This document shows positions 53,601-64,000 of a DNA stretch of 64,000 nt, piece by piece. Position 1 is the first letter of the stretch; the number at the start of each line of letters is the position of its first letter. The stretch is taken from NCBI GenBank assembly GCA_964019165.1, contig OZ025284.1, positions 4,459,773 to 4,523,772 on the forward strand, in the 5' to 3' direction. Below the pieces are notes generated by a model. That model was not told the DNA's origin. It did not search any database and saw only the letters and a program-made list of their open reading frames with translations. Made by a program: the position numbers and the translations under genes. The DNA is from Mastigias papua (lineage: Eukaryota; Cnidaria; Scyphozoa; Rhizostomeae; Mastigiidae).

Positions 53601-54326
53601 TCTGTCGTCATTGCTGTATTGTCAGACTTTGCACACATACGTATTTTAGGCCCATCACAACCAATCACAACATGAGCATATACTGTTGTATGATTGAAAT
53701 TGAGTGCAAGTGCGTCAATCTCATGCATTAAACGTCTTTTACATCTATGGTTGCACCGATACCAGTAGTTTAGCCAATGTTTCCTACTCAAATTAGCCTT
53801 AGTCTTTGTTTTTACACTATATACAGCTTTAAAGTGCTTTACATGTCGCAAAACTGACAATACTGTGCAAGGCCTACAATAACTATACGTACCTGTGTCA
53901 TAGCTCCAAAACATAATCTGAGCATATTTGTACAGTGAATCTAGCATTTATAATGTCATATGACCATCAGATCTGTAATCATTGCTGTATTGTCAGACTT
54001 TGCACACATACGTATTTTAGGCCCATCACAACCAATCACAACATGTGCATATACTGTTGTATGATTGAAATTGAGTGCAAGTGCGTCAATCTCATGCATT
54101 AAACGTCTGTTACATCTATGGTTGCACCGATGCCAGTAGTTTAGCCAATGTTTCCTACTCAAATTAGCCTTAGTCTTTGTTTTTACACTATATACAACTT
54201 TAAAGTGCTTTACATGTCGCAAAACTGACAATACTGTGCAAGGCCTACAATCACCATAAGTACGTGTGTCATAGCTCCAGAACATAATCTAAGCATATTT
54301 GTACAGTGAATCTAGCATTTATAATG
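50617..54326. repeat. 10-monomer higher-order unit, copy B (m136-m145)
   Basis: All the markers of copy A recur, with two exceptions that look like replacements. m139 (51730) is of the CGCACAACTG type with CACTATAAG, whereas its partner m129 is of the CACCATAAG type. m145 begins like m135 but ends CACCATAAG and CCAGAAC instead of CTAGAAG and CCAAAAC, with the switch near 54250. The unit has therefore been patched by conversion or ends within m145. Parts of it (m130-m131 type) appear a third time at m152-m153 (56551-57292). Confidence 0.92.
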
Positions 54327-55068
54327 TCATATGACCATCAGATCTGTCGTCATTGCTGTATTGTCAGACTTTGCACACATACGTATTTTAGGCCCATCAC
54401 AACCAATCACAACATGTGCATATACTGTTGTATGATTGAAATTGAGTGCAAGTGCGTCAATCTCATGCATTAAACGTCTTTTACATCTATGGTTGCACCG
54501 ATGTCAGTAGTTTAGCCAATGTTTCCTACTCAAATTAGCCTTAGTCTTTGTTTTTACACTATATACAACTTTACAGTGCTTTACATGTCGCAAAACTGAC
54601 AATACTGTGCAAGGCCTACAATCACTATAAGTACGTGTGTCATAGCTCCAAAACATAATCTAAGCATATTTGTACAGTGAATCTAGCATTTATAATGTCA
54701 TATGACCATCAGATCTGTCGTCATTGCTGTATTGTCAGACTTTGCACACATACGTATTTTAGGCCCATCACAACCAATCACAACATGTGCATATACTGTT
54801 GTATGATTGAAATTGAGTGCAAGTGCGTCAATCTCATGCATTAAACGTCTTTTACATCTATGGTTGCACCGATACCAGTAGTTTAGCCAATGTTTCCTAC
54901 TCAAATTAGCCTTAGTCTTTGTTTTTACACTATATACAGCTTTAAAGTGCTTTACATGTCGCAAAACTGACAATACTGTGCAAGGCCTACAATAACTATA
55001 CGTACGTGTGTCATAGCTCCAAAACATAATCTGAGCATATTTGTACAGTGAATCTAGCATTTATAATG

Positions 55069-55438
55069 TCATATGACCTTAGATCTGTAATCATTGCTGT
55101 ATTGTCAGACTTTGCACACATACGTATTTTAGGCCCATCACAACCAATCACAACATGTGCATATACTGTTGTATGATTGAAATTGAGTGCAAGTGCGTCA
55201 ATCTCATGCATTAAACGTCTGTTACATCTATGGTTGCACCGATGCCAGTAGTTTAGCCAATGTTTCCTACTCAAATTAGCCTTAGTCTTTGTTTTTACAC
55301 TATATACAGCTTTAAAGTGCTTTACATGTCGCAAAACTGACAATACTGTGCAAGGCCTACAATCACCATAAGTACGTGTGTCATAGCTCCAGAACATAAT
55401 CTAAGCATATTTGTACAGTGAATCTAGCATTTATAATG
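55069..55438. repeat. 370-bp monomer m148 with shared deletion
   Basis: The usual GACCATCAGATC reads GACCTTAGATC, with the change at 55079-55080. The palindromic AGATCT is kept. On the minus strand the frame runs past its normal stop into the neighbouring monomer, giving 128 codons (55011-55397). The same allele occurs in m150 and m156. Confidence 0.95.
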
Positions 55439-55809
55439 TCATATGACCATCAGATCTGTCGTCATTGCTGTATTGTCAGACTTTGCACACATACGTATTT
55501 TAGGCCCATCACAACCAATCACAACATGTGCATATACTGTTGTATGATTGAAATTGAGTGCAAGTGCGTCAATCTCATGCATTAAACGTCTTTTACATCT
55601 ATGGTTGCACCGATACCAGTAGTTTAGCCAATGTTTCCTACTCAAATTAGCCTTAGTCTTTGTTTTTACACTATATACAGCTTTAAAGTGCTTTACATGT
55701 CGCAAAACTGACAATACTGTGCAAGGCCTACAATAACTATACGTACGTGTGTCATAGCTCCAAAACATAATCTGAGCATATTTGTACAGTGAATCTAGCA
55801 TTTATAATG

Positions 55810-56179
55810 TCATATGACCTTAGATCTGTAATCATTGCTGTATTGTCAGACTTTGCACACATACGTATTTTAGGCCCATCACAACCAATCACAACATGTG
55901 CATATACTGTTGTATGATTGAAATTGAGTGCAAGTGCGTCAATCTCATGCATTAAACGTCTGTTACATCTATGGTTGCACCGATGCCAGTAGTTTAGCCA
56001 ATGTTTCCTACTCAAATTAGCCTTAGTCTTTGTTTTTACACTATATACAGCTTTAAAGTGCTTTACATGTCGCAAAACTGACAATACTGTGCAAGGCCTA
56101 CAATCACCATAAGTACGTGTGTTATAGCTCCAGAACATAATCTAAGCATATTTGTGCAGTGAATCTAGCATTTATAATG
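55810..56179. repeat. 370-bp monomer m150 with shared deletion
   Basis: It has the same GACCTTAG allele as m148, at 55820-55821, again preceded by a P-type monomer. The end differs by GTGTTATAG and TTGTGCAG, so this copy has diverged since the dimer was duplicated. Confidence 0.95.
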
Positions 56180-58034
56180 TCATATGACCATCAGATCTGT
56201 CGTCATTGCTGTATTGTCAGACTTTGCACACATACGTATTTTAGGCCCATCACAACCAATCACAACATGTGCATATACTGTTGTATGATTGAAATTGAGT
56301 GCAAGTGCGTCAATCTCATGCATTAAACGTCTGTTACATCTATGGTTGCACCGATGCCAGTAGTTTAGCCAATGTTTCCTACTCAAATTAGCCTTAGTCT
56401 TTGTTTTTACACTATATACAGCTTTAAAGTGCTTTACATGTCGCAAAACTGACAATACTGTGCAAGGCCTACAATCACCATAAGTACGTGTGTCATAGCT
56501 CCAGAACATAATCTAAGCATATTTGTACAGTGAATCTAGCATTTATAATGTCATATGACCATCAGATCTGTCGTCATTGCTGTATTGTCAGACTTTGCAC
56601 ACATACGTATTTTAGGCCCATCACAACCAATCACAACATGTGCATATACTGTTGTATGATTGAAATTGAGTGCAAGTGCGTCAATCTCATGCATTAAACG
56701 TCTTTTACATCTATGGTTGCACCGATGCCAGTGGTTTAGCCAATGTTTCCTACTCAAATTAGCCTTAGTCTTTGTTTTTACACTATATACAGCTTTAAAG
56801 TGCTTTACATGTCGCAAAACTGACAATACTGTGCAAGGCCTACAATCACTAGAAGTACGAGTGTCATAGCTCCAAAACATAATCTAAGCATATTTGTACA
56901 GTGAATCTAGCATTTATAATGTCATATGACCATCAGATCTGTCGTCATTGCTGTATTGTCAGACTTTGCACACATACGTATTTTAGGCCCATCACAACCA
57001 ATCACAACATTAGCATATACTGTTGTATGATTGAAATTGAGTGCAAGTGCGTCAATCTCATGCATTAAACGTCTTTTACATCTATGGTTGCACCGATACC
57101 AGTAGTTTAGCCAATGTTTCCTACTCAAATTAGCCTTAGTCTTTGTTTTTACACTATATACAGCTTTAAAGTGCTTTACATGTCGCAAAACTGACAATAC
57201 TGTGCAAGGCCTACAATAACTATAAGTACGTGTGTCATAGCTCCAAAACATAATCTAAGCATATTTGTGCAGTGAATCTAGCATTTATAATGTCATATGA
57301 CCATCAGATCTGTCGTCATTGCTGTATTGTCAGACTTTGCACACATACGTATTTTAGGCCCATCACAACCAATCACAACATGTGCATATACTGTTGTATG
57401 ATTGAAATTGAGTGCAAGTGCGTCAATCTCATGCATTAAACGTCTTTTACATCTATGGTTGCACCGATGCCAGTAGTTTAGCCAATGTTTCCTACTCAAA
57501 TTAGCCTTAGTCTTTGTTTTTACACTATATACAACTTTACAGTGCTTTACATGTCGCAAAACTGACAAAACTGTGCAAGGCCTACAATCACTATAAGTAC
57601 GTGTGTCATAGCTCCAAAACATAATCTAAGCATATTTGTACAGTGAATCTAGCATTTATAATGTCATATGACCATCAGATCTGTCGTCATTGCTGTATTG
57701 TCAGACTTTGCACACATACGTATTTTAGGCCCATCACAACCAATCACAACATGTGCATATACTGTTGTATGATTGAAATTGAGTGCAAGTGCGTCAATCT
57801 CATGCATTAAACGTCTTTTACATCTATGGTTGCACCGATACCAGTAGTTTAGCCAATGTTTCCTACTCAAATTAGCCTTAGTCTTTGTTTTTACACTATA
57901 TACAGCTTTAAAGTGCTTTACATGTCGCAAAACTGACAATACTGTGCAAGGCCTACAATAACTATACGTACGTGTGTCATAGCTCCAAAACATAATCTGA
58001 GCATATTTGTACAGTGAATCTAGCATTTATAATG

Positions 58035-58404
58035 TCATATGACCTTAGATCTGTAATCATTGCTGTATTGTCAGACTTTGCACACATACGTATTTTAGGC
58101 CCATCACAACCAATCACAACATGTGCATATACTGTTGTATGATTGAAATTGAGTGCAAGTGCGTCAATCTCATGCATTAAACGTCTGTTACATCTATGGT
58201 TGCACCGATGCCAGTAGTTTAGCCAATGTTTCCTACTCAAATTAGCCTTAGTCTTTGTTTTTACACTATATACAGCTTTAAAGTGCTTTACATGTCGCAA
58301 AACTGACAATACTGTGCAAGGCCTACAATCACCATAAGTACGTGTGTTATAGCTCCAAAACATAATCTAAGCATATTTGTGCAGTGAATCTAGCATTTAT
58401 AATG
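58035..58404. repeat. 370-bp monomer m156 with shared deletion
   Basis: It has the same GACCTTAG allele, at 58045-58046, and the same P-type neighbour upstream. It shares GTGTTATAG and TTGTGCAG with m150 and so is closer to m150 than to m148. The P-Q pair at m158-m159 lacks the deletion. Confidence 0.95.
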
Positions 58405-60259
58405 TCATATGACCATCAGATCTGTCGTCATTGCTGTATTGTCAGACTTTGCACACATACGTATTTTAGGCCCATCACAACCAATCACAACATGTGCATA
58501 TACTGTTGTATGATTGAAATTGAGTGCAAGTGCGTCAATCTCATGCATTAAACGTCTTTTACATCTATGGTTGCACCGATGTCAGTAGTTTAGCCAATGT
58601 TTCCTACTCAAATTAGCCCTAGTCTTTGTTTTTACACTATATACAGCTTTAAAGTGCTTTACATGTCGCAAAAATGACAATGCTGTGCAAGGCCTACAAT
58701 CACCATAAGTACGTGTGTTATAGCTCCAAAACATAATCTAAGCATATTTGTGCAGTGAATCTAGCATTTATAATGTCATATGACCATCAGATCTGTCGTC
58801 ATTGCTGTATTGTCAGACTTTGCACACATACGTATTTTAGGCCCATCACAACCAATCACAACATGTGCATATACTGTTGTATGATTGAAATTGAGTGCAA
58901 GTGCGTCAATCTCATGCATTAAACGTCTTTTACATCTATGGTTGCACCGATACCAGTAGTTTAGCCAATGTTTCCTACTCAAATTAGCCTTAGTCTTTGT
59001 TTTTACACTATATACAGCTTTAAAGTGCTTTACATGTCGCAAAACTGACAATACTGTGCAAGGCCTACAATAACTATACGTACGTGTGTCATAGCTCCAA
59101 AACATAATCTGAGCATATTTGTACAGTGAATCTAGCATTTATAATGTCATATGACCATCAGATCTGTAATCATTGCTGTATTGTCAGACTTTGCACACAT
59201 ACGTATTTTAGGCCCATCACAACCAATCACAACATGTGCATATACTGTTGTATGATTGAAATTGAGTGCAAGTGCGTCAATCTCATGCATTAAACGTCTG
59301 TTACATCTATGGTTGCACCGATGCCAGTAGTTTAGCCAATGTTTCCTACTCAAATTAGCCTTAGTCTTTGTTTTTACACTATATACAGCTTTAAAGTGCT
59401 TTATATGTCGCAAAACTGACAATACTGTGCAAGGCCTACAATCACCATAAGTACGTGTGTCATAGCTCCAGAACATAATCTAAGCAAATTTGTACAGTGA
59501 ATCTAGCATTTATAATGTCATATGACCATCAGATCTGTCGTCATTGCTGTATTGTCAGACTTTGCACACATACGTATTTTAGGCCCATCACAACCAATCA
59601 CAACATGTGCATATACTGTTGTATGATTGAAATTGAGTGCAAGTGCGTCAATCTCATGCATTAAACGTCTTTTACATCTATGGTTGCACCGATGTCAGTA
59701 GTTTAGCCAATGTTTCCTACTCAAATTAGCCTTAGTCTTTGTTTTTACACTATATACAGCTTTAAAGTGCTTTACATGTCGCAAAACTGACAATACTGTG
59801 CAAGGCCTACAATAACTATAAGTACGTGTGTCATAGCTCCAAAACATAATCTAAGCATATTTGTGCAGTGAATCTAGCATTTATAATGTCATATGACCAT
59901 CAGATCTGTCGTCATTGCTGTATTGTCAGACTTTGCACACATACGTATTTTAGGCCCATCACAACCAATCACAACATGTGCATATACTGTTGTATGATTG
60001 AAATTGAGTGCAAGTGCGTCAATCTCATGCATTAAACGTCTTTTACATCTATGGTTGCACCGATGCCAGTAGTTTAGCCAATGTTTCCTACTCAAATTAG
60101 CCTTAGTCTTTGTTTTTACACTATATACAACTTTACAGTGCTTTACATGTCGCAAAACTGACAATACTGTGCAAGGCCTACAATCACTATAAGTACGTGT
60201 GTCATAGCTCCAAAACATAATCTAAGCATATTTGTACAGTGAATCTAGCATTTATAATG
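58405..60259. repeat. Mixed monomers m157-m161
   Basis: m157 and m160 carry CGATGTCAG and so have broken minus-strand frames. m157 also has private changes TTAGCCCTAG, CAAAAATGAC and AATGCTGTG. m158-m159 form a P-Q pair without the one-base deletion; m159 has TTTATATGTCG and AGCAAATTTG. m161 is of the TACAACTTTACAG type. TTGTGCAG recurs at the ends of m157 and m160. Confidence 0.8.
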
Positions 60260-63227
60260 TCATATGACCATCAGATCTGTCGTCATTGCTGTATTGTCAG
60301 ACGTTGCACACATACGTATTTTAGGCCCATCACAACCAATCACAACATGTGCATATACTGTTGTATGATTGAAATTGAGTGCAAGTGCGTCAATCTCATG
60401 CATTAAACGTCTTTCACATCTATGGTTGCACCGATGCCAGTAGTTTAGCCAATGTTTCCTACTCAAATTAGCCTTAGTCTTTGTTTTTACACTATATACA
60501 GCTTTAAAGTGCTTTACATGTCGCAAAACTGACAATACTGTGCAAGGCCTACAATAACTATAAGTACGTGTGTCATAGCTCCAAAACATAATCTAAGCAT
60601 ATTTCTACGGTGAATCTAGCATTTATAATGTCATATGACCATCAGATCTGTCGTCATTGCTGTATTGTCAGACTTTGCACACATACGTATTTTAGGCCCA
60701 TCACAACCAATCACAACATGTGCATATACTGTTGTATGATTGAAATTGAGTGCAAGTGCGTCAATCTCATGCATTAAACGTCTTTCACATCTATGGTTGC
60801 ACCGATGCCAGTAGTTTAGCCAATGTTTCCTACTCAAATTAGCCTTAGTCTTTGTTTTTACACTATATACAGCTTTAAAGTGCTTTACATGTCGCAAAAC
60901 TGACAATACTGTGCAAGGCCTACAATAACTATAAGTACGTGTGTCATAGCTCCAAAACATAATCTAAGCATATTTCTACGGTGAATCTAGCATTTATAAT
61001 GTCATATGACCATCAGATCTGTCGTCATTGCTGTATTGTCAGACTTTGCACACATACGTATTTTAGGCCCAGCACAACCAATCACAACATGTGCATATAC
61101 TGTTGTATGATTGAAATTGAGTGCAAGTGCGTCAATCTCATGCATTAAACGTCTTTCACATCTATGGTTGCACCGATGCCAGTAGTTTAGCCAATGTTTC
61201 CTACTCAAATTAGCCTTAGTCTTTGTTTTTACACTATATACAGCTTTAAAGTTCTTTACATGTCGCAAAACTGACAATACTGTGCAAGGCCTACAATAAC
61301 TATAAGTACGTGTGTCATAGCTCCAAAACATAATCTAAGCATATTTCTACGGTGAATCTAGCATTTATAATGTCATATGACCATCAGATCTGTCGTCATT
61401 GCTGTATTGTCAGACTTTGCACACATACGTATTTTAGGCCCATCACAACCAATCACAACATGTGCATATACTGTTGTATGATTGAAATTGAGTGCAAGTG
61501 CGTCAATCTCATGCATTAAACGTCTTTCACATCTATGGTTGCACCGATGCCAGTAGTTTAGCCAATGTTTCCTACTCAAATTAGCCTTAGTCTTTGTTTT
61601 TACACTATATACAGCTTTAAAGTGCTTTACATGTCGCAAAACTGACAATACTGTGCAAGGCCTACAATAACTATAAGTACGTGTGTCATAGCTCCAAAAC
61701 ATAATCTAAGCATATTTGTACAGTGAATCTAGCATTTATAATGTCATATGACCATCAGATCTGTCGTCATTGCTGTATTGTCAGACTTTGCACACATACG
61801 TATTTTAGGCCCATCACAACCAATCACAACATGTGCATATACTGTTGTATGATTGAAATTGAGTGCAAGTGCGTCAATCTCATGCATTAAACGTCTTTCA
61901 CATCTATGGTTGCACCGATGCCAGTAGTTTAGCCAATGTTTCCTACTCAAATTAGCCTTAGTCTTTGTTTTTACACTATATACAGCTTTAAAGTGCTTTA
62001 CATGTCGCAAAACTGACAATACTGTGCAAGGCCTACAATAACTATAAGTACGTGTGTCATAGCTCCAAAACATAATCTAAGCATATTTCTACGGTGAATC
62101 TAGCATTTATAATGTCATATGACCATCAGATCTGTCGTCATTGCTGTATTGTCAGACTTTGCACACATACGTATTTTAGGCCCAGCACAACCAATCACAA
62201 CATGTGCATATACTGTTGTATGATTGAAATTGAGTGCAAGTGCGTCAATCTCATGCATTAAACGTCTTTCACATCTATGGTTGCACCGATGCCAGTAGTT
62301 TAGCCAATGTTTCCTACTCAAATTAGCCTTAGTCTTTGTTTTTACACTATATACAGCTTTAAAGTTCTTTACATGTCGCAAAACTGACAATACTGTGCAA
62401 GGCCTACAATAACTATAAGTACGTGTGTCATAGCTCCAAAACATAATCTAAGCATATTTCTACGGTGAATCTAGCATTTATAATGTCATATGACCATCAG
62501 ATCTGTCGTCATTGCTGTATTGTCAGACTTTGCACACATACGTATTTTAGGCCCATCACAACCAATCACAACATGTGCATATACTGTTGTATGATTGAAA
62601 TTGAGTGCAAGTGCGTCAATCTCATGCATTAAACGTCTTTTACATCTATGGTTGCACCGATGTCAGTAGTTTAGCCAATGTTTCCTACTCAAATTAGCCT
62701 TAGTCTTTGTTTTTACACTATATACAGCTTTAAAGTGCTTTACATGTCGCAAAACTGACAATACTGTGCAAGGCCTACAATATCTATAAGTACGTGTGTC
62801 ATAGCTCCAAAACATAATCTAAGCATATTTCTACGGTGAATCTAGCATTTATAATGTCATATGACCATCAGATCTGTCGTCATTGCTGTATTGTCAGACT
62901 TTGCACACATACGTATTTTAGGCCCATCACAACCAATCACAACATGTGCATATACTGTTGTATGATTGAAATTGAGTGCAAGTGCGTCAATCTCATGCAT
63001 TAAACGTCTTTTACATCTATGGTTGCACCGATGCCAGTAGTTTAGCCAATGTTTCCTACTCAAATTAGCCTTAGTCTTTGTTTTTACACTATATACAGCT
63101 TTAAAGTGCTTTACATGTCGCAAAACTGACAATACTGTGCAAGGCCTACAATAACTATAAGTACGTGTGTCATAGCTCCAAAACATAATCTAAGCATATT
63201 TCTACGGTGAATCTAGCATTTATAATG
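60260..63227. repeat. Homogeneous run with 3-monomer duplication (m162-m169)
   Basis: m162-m167 share CTTTCACATC and AATAACTATAAG, and most copies from m162 to m169 end in TTTCTACGGTG. m164 (61002) and m167 (62115) are marked by CCCAGCACAACC and AAAGTTCTTT, giving an 1,113-bp offset. m165 alone ends TTTGTACAGTG. m168 (62486) has CGATGTCAG and AATATCTATAAG. The run is among the most uniform in the window, suggesting recent amplification. CTTTCACATC is otherwise seen only in m102, m114 and m117. Confidence 0.9.
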
Positions 63228-63969
63228 TCATATGACCATCAGATCTGTCGTCATTGCTGTATTGTCAGACTTTGCACACATACGTATTTTAGGCCCATCA
63301 CAACCAATCACAACATGTGCATATACTGTTGTATGATTGAAATTGAGTGCAAGTGCGTCAATCTCATGCATTAAACGTCTTTTACATCTATGGTTGCACC
63401 GATGCCAGTAGTTTAGCCAATGTTTCCTACTCAAATTAGCCTTAGTCTTTGTTTTTACACTATATACAGCTTTAAAGTGCTTTACATGTCGCACAACTGA
63501 CAATACTGTGCAAGGCCTACAATCACTATAAGTACGTGTGTCATAGCTCCAAAACATAATCTAAGCATATTTGTACAGTGAATCTAGCATTTATAATGTC
63601 ATATGACCATCAGATCTGTCGTCATTGCTGTATTGTCAGACTTTGCACACATACGTATTTTAGGCCCATCACAACCAATCACAACATGTGCATATACTGT
63701 TGTATGATTGAAATTGAGTGCAAGTGCGTCAATCTCATGCATTAAACGTCTTTTACATCTATGGTTGCACCGATGCCAGTAGTTTAGCCAATGTTTCCTA
63801 CTCAAATTAGCCTTAGTCTTTGTTTTTACACTATATACAGCTTTAAAGTGCTTTACATGTCGCACAACTGACAATACTGTGCAAGGCCTACAATCACTAT
63901 AAGTACGTGTGTCATAGCTCCAAAACATAATCTGAGCATATTTGTACAGTGAATCTAGCATTTATAATG
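63228..63969. repeat. Two near-identical monomers at right edge (m170-m171)
   Basis: Both are of the CGCACAACTG type with CACTATAAG. The one clear difference I see is TCTAAGC in m170 against TCTGAGC in m171; the latter lengthens the minus-strand frame of m171 by 11 codons. Confidence 0.9.
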
Positions 63970-64000
63970 TCATATGACCATCAGATCTGTCGTCATTGCT
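63970..64000. repeat. Partial monomer at right edge
   Basis: The last 31 bases are monomer positions 1-31 and contain the CATATG and CAGATCTG palindromes. The array continues beyond the window. Confidence 0.97.

Larger units (their letters stand above)
54327..58404. repeat. P-Q dimers and a partial 10-monomer remnant (m146-m156)
   Basis: P-Q pairs occur at m147-m148, m149-m150 and m155-m156. In all three, Q has lost one base, so each dimer is 741 bp. m152-m153 repeat the CAGTGGTTT and ACATTAGCATA monomers of the 10-monomer unit. m146 (54327) and m154 (57293) carry TACAACTTTACAG, and m146 also has CGATGTCAG, a Trp-to-stop change on the minus strand. m154 has GACAAAACTG. Confidence 0.88.
1..64000. 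repeat. 371-bp satellite tandem array filling the window
   Basis: The same 371-bp unit repeats from the first base to the last. Landmarks such as the 8-bp palindrome CAGATCTG recur every 371 bp, and monomer starts fall at 162 + 371n with a total drift of only 4 bases by position 63970. That gives 172 complete copies plus two partial ones. All copies have the same orientation, and no insertion, inversion or unique spacer interrupts them. Copies differ mainly by scattered single-base substitutions, many shared by groups of monomers that form higher-order units. By established knowledge of satellite DNA this pattern reflects unequal crossing-over and gene conversion. A centromeric or heterochromatic location is inferred, not shown. 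No CENP-B-box core (TTCG followed by CGGG at the expected spacing) occurs in the consensus monomer, on either strand. Confidence 0.99.

Noticed and set aside
162..63961. About 170 minus-strand frames of 64-128 codons as separate protein genes
   Set aside because: They are one frame repeated in each 371-bp monomer. Many substitutions between copies are amino-acid replacements, about 30 copies are broken, and there is no gene-like context. I kept one representative entry only.
1..64000. CRISPR array
   Set aside because: There are no short direct repeats with unrelated spacers; the entire 371-bp period is conserved.
1..64000. Transposon with terminal repeats as the origin of the monomer
   Set aside because: No terminal repeats, target-site duplications or recognisable transposase or reverse-transcriptase motifs were found within the unit.

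Overview
The whole window is one uninterrupted tandem array of a satellite DNA with a 371-bp monomer. I count 172 complete monomers plus a 161-bp partial copy at the left edge and a 31-bp partial copy at the right edge. All copies run head to tail in one orientation. There is no unique sequence, no recognisable protein gene, no RNA gene, no mobile-element insertion and no CRISPR array. Both edges lie inside the array, so its true ends are not visible. Monomer numbers below (m0 to m171) count from position 162; that start point is an arbitrary choice of phase.

The array points to a eukaryotic nuclear genome, most likely centromeric, pericentromeric or other heterochromatic DNA from a long-read assembly. 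This rests on the size of the array, the multi-monomer higher-order repeats and the lack of genes. I cannot name the species. The monomer is about 37% G+C (137 of 371 in a representative copy) and has 7 CpGs, about 0.56 of expectation. A quick test would be comparison with known animal satellites of about 370 bp. I recall a satellite of about 372 bp reported from the hydrozoan Hydractinia symbiolongicarpus, but I remember only the length, so this is a suggestion and not an identification.

Layout, left to right: a left block with 5- and 6-monomer periodicity and left-specific variants (1-4613); mixed monomers (4614-6839); a duplicated dimer (6840-8323); a short mixed stretch (8324-9436); a 16-monomer unit of 5,936 bp present twice in tandem (9437 to about 21230), with a 4-monomer periodicity nested inside; mixed monomers (about 21231-27244); a 6-monomer unit (27245-30583) passing into a 7-monomer unit (30584-35034); mixed monomers (35035-37631); a three-monomer block repeated 12 monomers apart, with a dimer expansion between the two copies (37632-43196); a mosaic (43197-46906); a 10-monomer unit present twice (46907-54326); a zone of dimers, some carrying a shared one-base deletion (54327-58404); mixed monomers (58405-60259); a very homogeneous run of one subtype (60260-63227); and two near-identical monomers at the right edge.

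There is no gene network to describe. The structure reads as repeated local amplification by unequal crossing-over and conversion at several scales, with diagnostic substitutions marking each event. Length is held almost constant: only four one-base losses in 64 kb. About 140 of the 172 monomers keep a 109-codon minus-strand open frame. I regard it as most likely a by-product of copying one ancestral monomer, because many copy-to-copy differences change the amino acid and about 30 copies are broken. I did not find a previously undescribed functional system. The points most worth checking are the length constancy, the mosaic of higher-order units, the divergent tract in two left-end monomers and the transcription status of the open frame.
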